From a bacterium (GTDB lineage Bacteria > Verrucomicrobiota > Kiritimatiellia > CAIKKV01 > CAIYGI01), in assembly GCA_025360745.1 (NCBI GenBank), contig JANYBP010000086.1, positions 1 to 34,201 on the forward strand: DNA of 34,201 bases, written 5' to 3'. Below the pieces are notes generated by a model. That model had not been told where the DNA came from, did no database searches, and saw only the letters and a program-made list of their open reading frames with translations. The number at the start of each line of letters is the position of its first letter. The stretch's first letter is position 1. Below are positions 16,127-23,019 of this stretch, piece after piece. A program made the translations under genes and the position numbers.

Positions 16127-17876
16127 ATGTTTCTGCGACACACCACCCGGCGGAAGGACGGCAAGGCACACCGGTACTGGAGCGTGGTGGAGAACCGCCG
16201 GTTGCGCAATGGCGGCAGTGTGCAGAAGACATTGCTGTACCTGGGTGAGATCAACGACAGCCAGCAGGCCGGCTGGTGCCAGGCGATCGATGCCATCGCA
16301 GAGGAGCGCCCGACACAGTTGTGCCTGTTTCCTGCCGACCGCGAACCACCCGTTACGGTGTCCCACGTCCAGATCCGGATGGACAAGTTGGAACTGCGGC
16401 GACCGCGGCAGTGGGGTGCGTGTTGGCTCGCGCTGGAGTTGTGGTCGCGACTGAATTTGGATGAGTTCTGGGCGCCACGCCTGCCGGCCTCACGGGAGGG
16501 AACGCGATGGCTGCATGTGCTCAAGACGCTGGTGACCTACCGGCTGATCGATCCCGGCAGCGAGTTTCGCCTGCACCGGTTGTGGTATGACCGGACCGCC
16601 ATGGCCGATCTACTTGGGGATGATTTCCGTCCGGCGGCGAAGGAGAACCTTTACCGCTGTCTGGACAAATTGCTGGCGCATCGGGAGGCGTTGTTCGACC
16701 ATCTGGTGCCGCGCTGGAAGGACCTGTTTGGCGCACGTTTCGAGGTCCTACTCTATGATCTGACCAGTACGTATTTCGAGATCGATCCACCCGATCCGGC
16801 GACGAGCAAGCGTCGGCATGGGTACAGCCGGGATAAGCGATCCGACTGCGTCCAGGTGGTGATTGCGCTGGTTGTCACGCCCGAGGGGTTCCCACTGGCC
16901 TACGAGGTGCTGCCCGGCAACACGCAGGACAAACAGACGTTGCGGGGCTTCCTGCGACACATCGAAGCGCGTTATGGCCAGGCGCAACGGATCTGGGTGA
17001 TGGACCGTGGCGTGCCAACCGAGGAACTGCTTGCTGAGATGCGGCAAAGCGATCCGCCGGTGCACTACCTGGTGGGAACGCCCAAGGGACAACTCGGGCG
17101 ACTGGAACAGGCGTTCGCCAGCCGACCATGGGAGCAGGTTCGCGATCGGCTGACGGTGAAGTTGCTTTCCGACGACGGCGACGTGTACGTCCTGACCCGC
17201 AGTGGCGACCGCGTGCAGAAGGAACGCGCCATCCGCCGACGCAAACTGAAGCGGCTCTGGCAGCGCCTGAAAAAGCTCGCCGCCATGAAGCGCCAGACCC
17301 GCGAGCAGTTACTGATGCGTCTGGGGGCCGCTCGACAGGGAGGCCGGGCGGTTCTGGCAGTTGGTCCGCATCGAGACCGAACCGTTCTCCTTTGCGCTGG
17401 ATCGTGCCGCCTTGCGGCAGGTGCGCCGACGCGAAGGCCACTATGTGTTGCGTTCGAACCTGCCGGCGAGCGACCCTGCCGCACTCTGGCGCATGTACAT
17501 GCGCCTGGGGGAGGTGGAACAAGCCTTCAAAGAGTTAAAGAACGACCTCGGCTTGCGGCCGATCCATCACCAACTGGAGCATCGGATCGAAGCGCACATC
17601 TTCGTAGCCTTCATGGCGTACTGCCTGCAGGTAACGCTGAAGAACCTGCTGCGACACCATGCCGGTGGGTTGACGCCGCCACGCGTCATGGAACAGATGG
17701 CCGGTATCCAGATGCTGGACGTCTGTGCGCCTACAACCACGGGCCAGTGGCTGACAATGAACCGCTACACCCAGCCTGACAGCCCCGCCCAACTGTTGCT
17801 CTCGATGCTCGGACTGCAACTTCCGCCCCAGCCACCGCCGAAAATATCGTCGCTGGCGCCCGTCGTTCGTGCCTGA
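16127..17876 (+). pseudogene. IS1634/IS4-like DDE transposase, frameshifted
   Basis: The frame from ATG 16127 begins MFLRHTTRRKDGKAHRYWSV, the usual start of this family, and runs through LLYDLTSTYFEID (first catalytic Asp) and QRIWVMDRGVPTEE (second Asp). After LLMRLG the frame is lost at a run of five G (17323-17327). Continuing one base on gives PLDREAGRFWQLVRIE and then EVEQAFKELKNDLGLRP, which holds the catalytic Glu, to a TGA at 17874-17876. A single extra G explains it. The first half is open in its own frame to 17779 but lacks the Glu, so this copy should be inactive unless a +1 slip rescues it. Confidence 0.88.
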
Positions 17877-17879
17877 CGG

Positions 17880-17893
17880 TGTGGTGAAGACCT
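17880..17893 (+). repeat. 14-bp direct repeat inside the IS, right copy
   Basis: Second copy of TGTGGTGAAGACCT (first at 16071-16084). Confidence 0.8.
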
Positions 17894-17941
17894 TTCACCC
17901 CAAACCCGCCAAATCATTGGCTTTCACGCGCGCCGCATCCC

Positions 17942-17963
17942 CCAGTTGAGAAAGTCGGGCTAG
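17942..17963 (+). repeat. Right terminal inverted repeat of the IS1634-type element
   Basis: Reverse complement of 15971-15992 over all 22 bases; the outermost bases CTAG are shared. Confidence 0.85.
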
Positions 17964-18308
17964 ACTATGCTTGACCATCCGGCGGCGAAAATAGACCAAC
18001 GTGCTCGGATTGATGCCAACCCAATCATCGGAAATCCCGAGCGCTAAACGCCAACGTGCATCATACAGGCAGGCCATGATGGCCTGCCGATCGGGAAGCC
18101 GCTCCATCATTTGAAGGATCGTCACCCCGGTCAGGAATACTGGATCAATCTCGGGACGCCCCATCACCAGGGCATACATCGCCTCCAGTTCCTGTCGCCG
18201 TTCTTCGATCACCGGACGGATGCGATCCCTGAAGAGCGCAAATGGTTTGACTGCGTCGGACTCCAAGTCGTCCCTGGAAAAACAGCATGAAATAAACATG
18301 CTTGACAT
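17964..18308 (-). pseudogene. IS1182-type transposase, N-terminal part only
   Basis: From about 18308 or 18299 the minus strand encodes FRDRIRPVIEERRQELEAMY, FLTGVTILQMMERLPDRQA, CLYDARWRLALGI and INPSTLVYFRRRMVKHS. This is the N-terminal domain (DUF772-like) of IS1182/IS1182-related transposases. It is cut exactly at the right terminal repeat of the IS1634-type element (17963), and the catalytic C-terminal part is nowhere in the window. The promoter side is intact and is shared with the divergent AbrB-like gene. Confidence 0.78.
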
Positions 18309-18335
18309 AATATAGCCTATAGGCTATATTGTAAA
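18302..18335. promoter_or_regulatory. Bidirectional promoter under a 22-bp perfect palindrome
   Basis: On the plus strand TTGACA (18302-18307), 17-bp spacer, TATATT (18325-18330) is close to the ideal sigma-70 promoter. On the minus strand TTTACA (18335-18330), 17-bp spacer, TATTAT (18312-18307) is nearly as good. Positions 18309-18330 form a perfect 22-bp palindrome (AATATAGCCTA and its mirror) covering both -10 regions. A dimeric repressor binding there would silence both the AbrB-like gene (plus) and the transposase (minus). Confidence 0.75.
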
Positions 18336-18350
18336 GCGAAAGGGACACCT

Positions 18351-18569
18351 ATGTCGAAACAAACGGCAATCGCGTCTTATCCGCTCAAAATTCAGGCCAT
18401 TCGATCGAAAGGCCAAAACCTGAGGTTCTATGTTTATCTGCCGATGCCGCTGGCCGCAGCGCTCGGGGTAACGGGAGGAGAGGATGTCTCATGGGAATTG
18501 CTGGAAAGGAAAGAATTGCATTTGGTCAGGAAATCCCCGGCCCCGCCAAAAGCAAAAAGTCATGTCTGA
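18351..18569 (+). CDS. Small AbrB-like DNA-binding protein, transposon-associated
   Basis: 72 residues: YPLKIQAIRSKGQNLRFYVY, LPMPLAAALGVTGGEDVSWE and LLERKELHLVRK, a swapped-hairpin (SpoVT/AbrB-like) pattern with a basic tail. Such short proteins are often found beside transposase genes. It is divergent from the IS1182-type remnant and driven by the near-consensus promoter at 18302-18330, with AAAGGGA as SD. The simplest role is repressor of its own and the transposase promoter through the 22-bp palindrome. It appears intact although its partner transposase is truncated. Confidence 0.7.
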   Translation: MSKQTAIASYPLKIQAIRSKGQNLRFYVYLPMPLAAALGVTGGEDVSWELLERKELHLVRKSPAPPKAKSHV

Positions 18570-18632
18570 TGGCGCGCCTGTGACCGTGCGAGGCACGGAT
18601 AGCATTCCGGCAATTCTATCCGCCCTCACCGA

Positions 18633-19025
18633 CTATTTCAGCGGAATCGAATGTCGAGACGTGACCCCGTTGCGTTGATGGAGTTGGGCCATGACACGCG
18701 CTTCCCGGCGAAAGCGTTCCAATGCACCGGGTCGGGCGGCAAAATCGGCGGGCAGAAGTTTCATGGCATAGCGAAGACCCAAGGTGGTGTGCTCCGCCTC
18801 ATACACCTCGCCCATGCCTCCACGGCCCAGCAGGCGGATGATTTTGTACTGGCCAAGCGTGGTGCCGGGTGTAAGGCTGGCGTCATGGGAGGTAAAACCT
18901 AACCCGGCATAGCCGGAACCAAGACGTTTCAAATGATGACCATCTTGCGATTGATTCATTTCGTAAGGGACTAAAGGTTGGCTAGTTCTTCCCACATCCA
19001 ATGGATCTGAACGGTTGGCTCTCAT
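18633..19025 (-). pseudogene. Ser/Thr protein kinase, N-lobe fragment (left copy)
   Basis: The ATG at 19025 overlaps the stop of the preceding zinc-ribbon gene (ATGA), so this is the last gene of the minus-strand operon. After a ~50-residue linker it reads LGQYKIIRLLGRGGMGEVYE (glycine-rich loop), RYAMKLLPADFA (the ATP-binding Lys) and ERFRREARVMAQLH (helix C). Homology then ends where element-end sequence begins at 18668, leaving ten foreign residues and a stop. The catalytic HRD and DFG parts are absent. About 170 bp are roughly 85% identical by eye to the fragment at 32039-32302. It may be dead, or a regulatory N-lobe. Confidence 0.75.
18651..18668 (+). repeat. Solitary insertion-element end sequence
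   Basis: ATGTCGAGACGTGACCCC here is identical to 33594-33611, the right terminal repeat of the MITE-like element, and its reverse complement is at 33317-33332. It abuts the place where the kinase fragment loses homology. The 81 bases to its left (18570-18650) show no gene. Confidence 0.7.
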
Positions 19026-19450
19026 GATTCCGACAGCATTTCCGCTTCCAATGACATCAGATCGAGCGGAATTGTGCCTGCGTGAATCCGCTGACGGCCG
19101 AAGAAACGGTTCCCGCGTTTGCACAAGAAATGCAGCGTCACCAGGCGGGGGTCATGATCGCCAGCCTGGACCTGAACAATGGAAACGGGTACACCGGCAT
19201 GCTCAGGGCAATACCAGCGTTTTGTCCGGACATACCGAACAAGTCTGGTCAGGCGCAATTCCGAAAAGACCGCACAAGCCTGTTCACCCTGCACCACAAA
19301 GGTCCGCTTCTTGCAGGCGGGACACTCGAATGAGGCCGCTACCTTGGTTTTTTCCAAGGTCATGGCATACTTGCCGCATTCAGTGCACGGAACCTCCAGC
19401 AAGGCCTCGCTCAGCATCGCGTTAAGAGTGGCGTCGGTCTCGCTATTCAT
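19022..19450 (-). CDS. Zinc-ribbon protein, unknown function
   Basis: 142 residues with a four-cysteine ribbon, PCTECGK (Cys22, Cys25) and CPACKKRT (Cys43, Cys46), then a possible second site (CPEH at 81-84, FLCKRG near 109-113). No membrane segment. I do not recognise a named family. It is the next-to-last gene of the large minus-strand operon and is coupled to the kinase fragment by an ATGA overlap. Zinc ribbons recur in four products of this operon, so it may be an adaptor in the same complex. Confidence 0.72.
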   Translation of the reverse strand: MNSETDATLNAMLSEALLEVPCTECGKYAMTLEKTKVAASFECPACKKRTFVVQGEQACAVFSELRLTRLVRYVRTKRWYCPEHAGVPVSIVQVQAGDHDPRLVTLHFLCKRGNRFFGRQRIHAGTIPLDLMSLEAEMLSES

Positions 19451-19488
19451 GGGAATTGGCGACTTGCAGGGCTGTTAGGCGGCAGGTG

Positions 19489-19872
19489 TTAGGTGGTATT
19501 TTGGACCGGTTTGGCCGCCATCAAACGCACAATCAGGCGGCCGCCTTGATTCCGATAGGTTTTGAAAGCGGACCCCGTAGTGTTGGAAGAAAGCACGATG
19601 GGGTATGGGACACCTTCAATGCTCTGCTGGTTCGTAACTGATTTGATCGCCTGCATGGTGCTCGCAACGCCCCGCTTCTTGTCACGCCGGTCCTTCAACT
19701 CTGTCAAAATAAACACAAGTGCAATGCCAGCAGCGGCAATAGACAACACCACGGGCATAGTATTCCCTTTAACCAACGTAATTATGCTACCCGCAGCTCC
19801 CGCAACCAAAATGATCGTGTTCAGTATAGTTCGCAAAAAATCGGTGTGTTCACGCAAATGACCCCAGTTCAT
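19489..19872 (-). CDS. Small membrane protein with two TM helices
   Basis: 127 residues. Two hydrophobic helices (about 14-34 and 38-58) form a hairpin with a short KGNT turn, followed by a basic cytoplasmic segment (TELKDRRDKKRG) and a ~60-residue C-terminal soluble part rich in Ser/Thr/Gln. The start ATG follows GGTGA and lies 4 bp after the stop of the MIT-AAA ATPase. No family recognised. In context it could anchor or be remodelled by the ATPase system. Confidence 0.7.
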   Translation of the reverse strand: MNWGHLREHTDFLRTILNTIILVAGAAGSIITLVKGNTMPVVLSIAAAGIALVFILTELKDRRDKKRGVASTMQAIKSVTNQQSIEGVPYPIVLSSNTTGSAFKTYRNQGGRLIVRLMAAKPVQNTT

Positions 19873-19875
19873 AGG

Positions 19876-20991
19876 TCACCCAAATCTCGCCTGTTGAAAC
19901 GTTTGGTACTGCTGCAGAAGTTTCTCCGTCACTGACGAGGGAATGTGTTTGAATGCGTCATCGAGATCCTGTTCCGTCAGGAGGGGATCTGTATTCTCCC
20001 GCACGCTACGGTTTAGAGCCGCCCGTTTAGCTGCGTTGACGATGCCAACGATATCGCTACCAGTATACCCAGCCAGTCGTTTAACCCATACCTCGAAATC
20101 AAACCCCGCTCGCAGGGGCAATTTATCGAGATGCATGTGGAGCATTCCCCGGCAAGCTGGTTCATCGGGGAGCCCGATGAAGATTTTTTCGTCAAACCGG
20201 CCCGTCCTGAAGACCGCCTCGTCAATTTCCCAAGGTTTGTTTGTGGCTCCGAGAATGAGCAGTACGTTCTGGCTTTCCTCAAACCCGCCAATTTCCGCCA
20301 GAAATTGAACCACGATGCGATTGTCCACTACCGACTGGTTGCTCCTCTTCGGCAGGAGTCCATCCACGTCATCCAAGAACAAAACCGCAAGCGGTTGGGA
20401 TTTAGCCGTCTGGATCAGTTTCCGCAATTTCTGTTCCGATTCGCCATGCCACTTGGATCGGATTTGCGCGCCGGAAGCGTAATAGAACGCGGCATCTAAT
20501 TCATGCGCCACTGCCTTGCCGAGGGTGGTCTTGCCATTGCCCGGCGGACCATATAGCAGGACGCCGCCGCCCGCCTTCAAGCCCAGGGCGCGGGCTTTCT
20601 CAGGCGATTTAAGAGGCAGGACGACCATCTCGTTGATGGTGGCTTTGGCCTCCGCCATGCCGGCGATCATGTCAAAAGTCACCGACGGTTTTTCGGACAC
20701 GAGCCAGTCTTCGTCGGGGGAATCAGTGGAATTATCCGGGGTCTTCTGTCCTTTGAGTTCGGGTTTCTGGTTTTTCGGGGGATTTGTTTTCAAGCGTTCG
20801 GCAATCTCCAACCAGCCTTCCGCATCCTCGGTGTAACGCGCCAACAGATTGTCGCTGGTTGAGGCCGCCAACGCCAAGGCGAACTCGGCAGCCTTGGCGG
20901 CATGAAAAATTCCAGCCCGGAGATTGCCTTCCCGAATGGCGGATTCACAGGCCGACTCGTGCTCCTGTTTCTTTTCCAGCAGAAAACCCAT
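19876..20991 (-). CDS. MIT-AAA ATPase of the Vps4/katanin (meiotic) type
   Basis: 371 residues. The first ~70 form a predicted three-helix bundle laid out like a MIT domain (AIREGNLRAGIFHAAKAAEF, then DAEGWLEIAERLK), followed by a polar linker (70-105). The AAA core has Walker A GPPGNGKT (148-155), LFLDDVD (204-210, with Asp for the usual Walker B Glu), sensor 1 GATN (248-251) and the Arg-finger region FRTGRFDEKIFIGLP. It ends in SSVTEKLLQQYQTFQQARFG, matching the C-terminal helix ('V...L..Y..F...FG') that marks the Vps4/katanin/spastin clade and is absent from FtsH, Cdc48 and proteasomal AAA proteins. In eukaryotes and some archaea Vps4 disassembles ESCRT-III filaments. The gene 4 bp upstream encodes an ESCRT-III-like protein. 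Confidence 0.82.
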   Translation of the reverse strand: MGFLLEKKQEHESACESAIREGNLRAGIFHAAKAAEFALALAASTSDNLLARYTEDAEGWLEIAERLKTNPPKNQKPELKGQKTPDNSTDSPDEDWLVSEKPSVTFDMIAGMAEAKATINEMVVLPLKSPEKARALGLKAGGGVLLYGPPGNGKTTLGKAVAHELDAAFYYASGAQIRSKWHGESEQKLRKLIQTAKSQPLAVLFLDDVDGLLPKRSNQSVVDNRIVVQFLAEIGGFEESQNVLLILGATNKPWEIDEAVFRTGRFDEKIFIGLPDEPACRGMLHMHLDKLPLRAGFDFEVWVKRLAGYTGSDIVGIVNAAKRAALNRSVRENTDPLLTEQDLDDAFKHIPSSVTEKLLQQYQTFQQARFG

Positions 20992-20994
20992 GAC

Positions 20995-21621
20995 TTATTT
21001 ACCTTCCAGCAAGTTCTTCACCCGTTCCTGCCCGGATTTGACACGGGCATCCAATTCCGTGCCGGCCTTCTGCGCACTGCCGCCAATTTCGGCGCCAGCC
21101 TCGGATTCCAGCTGCCGGCTGAGATCTTCCAGTGAAGGGATATGGTCTTCCAGCGCACCGGATGCGCCTTCGGTCTCCTTGTCGTATAGTTTGGCCCAAA
21201 ACCGGTCGGTATCAACTTGTTCGCCAAGCAGATCCTGAGAGGCCTCGAAGACATCGGTCACTTTCTCGGGATCGATATTTACCACCTTGTTGATTGCAGC
21301 GAGAGCGGTGGTGAACTGCTGGTCGGTCTGGGCAGCCTGGAGTTTGGTGAAGTATTGTTCAAAAACCCAGCGTTTCTGCTCCAGTTTGGTCATCAGCACC
21401 TGATTGGCTCGGTACCCGATCAGCAACCGCTGCGCGGCAGCTTTTTCGCCGCCTTTGGCCGCTTCACGCGCCTGATCCCATTGCTTCTTGGAATCTTTCG
21501 CCATCTGTTTGACACGGTCCTTCACATCATCGATGGCCTTCTCCGCCTGCCGGAAAGCCTGGCGTTGTGTCCGCCGATCCTCCCGTGCGCGTTCCTGCTT
21601 CGATTTGAACAAGATACTCAT
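20995..21621 (-). CDS. Helical ESCRT-III/CHMP-like protein (candidate)
   Basis: 208 residues, almost wholly helical, basic N-terminus and acidic C-terminus, as in ESCRT-III subunits. FKSKQERAREDRRTQRQAFR with VKDRVKQMAKDSKK resembles helix 1. AAKGGEKAAAQRLLIGYRAN fits the 'K.G....A..........R' hairpin turn, and KLEQKRWVFEQYFTKLQAAQ fits helix 2. INKVVNIDPEKVTDVFEASQ resembles the 'MNK..D...V..IM.E....' segment of CHMP1/CHMP2. Residues 163-174 read SLEDLSRQLESE, close to the MIM1 tail motif that binds MIT domains. The neighbour encodes a MIT-AAA ATPase. Bacterial PspA/Vipp1 are the known bacterial relatives of this superfamily, but this protein looks more like the eukaryotic form. Not verified by any profile search; an unrelated coiled coil remains possible. 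Confidence 0.6.
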   Translation of the reverse strand: MSILFKSKQERAREDRRTQRQAFRQAEKAIDDVKDRVKQMAKDSKKQWDQAREAAKGGEKAAAQRLLIGYRANQVLMTKLEQKRWVFEQYFTKLQAAQTDQQFTTALAAINKVVNIDPEKVTDVFEASQDLLGEQVDTDRFWAKLYDKETEGASGALEDHIPSLEDLSRQLESEAGAEIGGSAQKAGTELDARVKSGQERVKNLLEGK

Positions 21622-21642
21622 AATTGGAGCCTTTCTTTGATG

Positions 21643-22035
21643 CTAACTTTTGCCAGTGGGAAACCAATAGTCCGTGGTCACATCCACCAATTTCACCATA
21701 TTCCGCATGACCGAGATTTTTAACTCCGCACACTTGACTCCCATTTCGACCTTCAATCTGGAAAGGCTTTGCTTCAGTTCCCGTCGTTGCGCACGAGAGA
21801 TAACATCGGCATACCCATTTCGGATCATAACCTGCCGCACTTCCGGGTTGGCCTTGAAGTCGGTCGATTTCCAAGTGCGGGCATCCACATACGAATGGTG
21901 CAATGTCACAAAGCGTTTATTCAAAATAACGGTGCCTTCCCCTGTGCGAATGACATGATGAGTCATCAGTAATCCCAAGGCCAGGCACGTTATCGAAGCC
22001 GCGCCGAGCCACAATGCTGCTTGTTTCTTATTCAT
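21643..22035 (-). CDS. Small single-pass membrane protein
   Basis: 130 residues with one N-terminal membrane helix (about 8-26, LWLGAASITCLALGLLMTHH) and a ~100-residue domain beginning VIRTGEGTVILNKRFVTLHH, which is probably extracytoplasmic. The C-terminal half is helical and basic (SRAQRRELKQSLSRLKVEMG). The short beta-rich segment after the helix is reminiscent of the first strands of SPFH proteins, but it is too short to be one. No named family recognised. It lies between the two candidate ESCRT-III-like genes, 3 bp from one and 21 bp from the other. Confidence 0.7.
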   Translation of the reverse strand: MNKKQAALWLGAASITCLALGLLMTHHVIRTGEGTVILNKRFVTLHHSYVDARTWKSTDFKANPEVRQVMIRNGYADVISRAQRRELKQSLSRLKVEMGVKCAELKISVMRNMVKLVDVTTDYWFPTGKS

Positions 22036-22038
22036 GAT

Positions 22039-23010
22039 TCAGGGTTCCTTTTCCTCAACTTTTTTCTTTTTTGCCTCGCTGGGCAGACTCTCATTAGCGG
22101 CCGGAACCGGCGCCGGTTCGTGTTCCGGCGTTATCGCATCCGGTTCCCCGCCATCGAATTCAGCCAACTTATCGGCAAACGATTCACGATCGGATTCACG
22201 GTCGCTGCGTTTTCCGGCCCGATCCAAATCACGCGCGGCGTCCACGCGGCCCTCGGCGGCATCCACCTGTTGTTCGACCTCGTCTATGAGTTGGTCAATC
22301 TGCGCTTCGCTGACTCCCGCGAAGCCGTACGCCAGCACTTCCATCATGCGTCCTTTCGTTTCCGAAAGGATGCGTTCATTTTCCAGAAGCACGCCGTATT
22401 CGCGTTCCGCTGCCTTGTAGGCCGAGAGCCGGGTTTTTAGTTCCGCCTCCAAGACACGCTTGCGGGCGGGGGGCGCCTTTTCGTAGGCTAGCTTCTTGGC
22501 GGAGATTTCCGCGAAAAGCGCCTCCATTTTCGTACCGCTTCCAGACGATCGTTTCTGATTGAGATCCAGAGACTGATCGATGGTTTTCAGCATGGCTTCG
22601 GGAGATTTGTCCTTCCGGAGTTTCGCCAGCAGCGTGGCGGCGCCAACCCCCATCATTTTGGCGAGACGCAATCCCTCCCTCATAGCGGACTTTGCTCGTT
22701 CGAATTTTCCTGTTTTATCAACCGGTACCTGTGCCTGCTCATTCATTTCCTGCTTCTCCTGTGTCGGATCCGACTTCGCCGCCGGACGTTCCACCGACTC
22801 TATGGCATCACGTAGCGATTCCTGTCCCGGTCCGCCGCTCCCGCCCGCAGACTTCAACTCAACATAGCCATGCCGGCGACAATGGCGGTTTCCGCGGTTC
22901 CAGTGCAATGAGCACAGAATCTCATCGCAGCCCGCCTCCTCGCAGCGGCCGCCAGCGCCCAGGGCATATTTGTTCGGAAGATCCTTGCCGCAGACAGAGC
23001 ACCGTTCCAT
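22039..23010 (-). CDS. Zinc-finger coiled-coil protein, second ESCRT-III-like candidate
   Basis: 323 residues. Residues 1-49 hold an eight-ligand finger (Cys4, Cys7, Cys23, Cys28, Cys33, His36, Cys44, His47) that recurs in the HTH protein at 28361-28741. After a polar linker come long helices (105-265). The part EAELKTRLSAYKAAEREYG, then RMMEVLAYGFAGVSEAQIDQ, then LIDEVEQQVDAAEGRVDAAR has the layout of ESCRT-III helices 2-4 ('...D.IDE......AE.I..A'). The C-terminal tail EHEPAPVPAANESLPSE (296-312) resembles the proline-rich MIM2 motif that binds MIT domains. ESCRT-III membership is a hypothesis; zinc finger and coiled coil are seen directly. Confidence 0.6.
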   Translation of the reverse strand: MERCSVCGKDLPNKYALGAGGRCEEAGCDEILCSLHWNRGNRHCRRHGYVELKSAGGSGGPGQESLRDAIESVERPAAKSDPTQEKQEMNEQAQVPVDKTGKFERAKSAMREGLRLAKMMGVGAATLLAKLRKDKSPEAMLKTIDQSLDLNQKRSSGSGTKMEALFAEISAKKLAYEKAPPARKRVLEAELKTRLSAYKAAEREYGVLLENERILSETKGRMMEVLAYGFAGVSEAQIDQLIDEVEQQVDAAEGRVDAARDLDRAGKRSDRESDRESFADKLAEFDGGEPDAITPEHEPAPVPAANESLPSEAKKKKVEEKEP

Positions 23011-23019
23011 ACGCCGTAC

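Larger units (their letters stand above)
15971..17963 (+). mobile_element. IS1634-type insertion sequence, 1,993 bp
   Basis: Defined by 22-bp perfect terminal inverted repeats (15971-15992 and 17942-17963, ends starting CTAGCCCGACTTTCTC) around one DDE transposase gene. Left flank CCGTGG and right flank ACTATG do not form a target duplication, and the two flanks belong to different broken elements (an intron RT on the left, an IS1182-type transposase on the right). The IS therefore sits at a rearrangement joint rather than in a simple insertion site. Confidence 0.85.
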
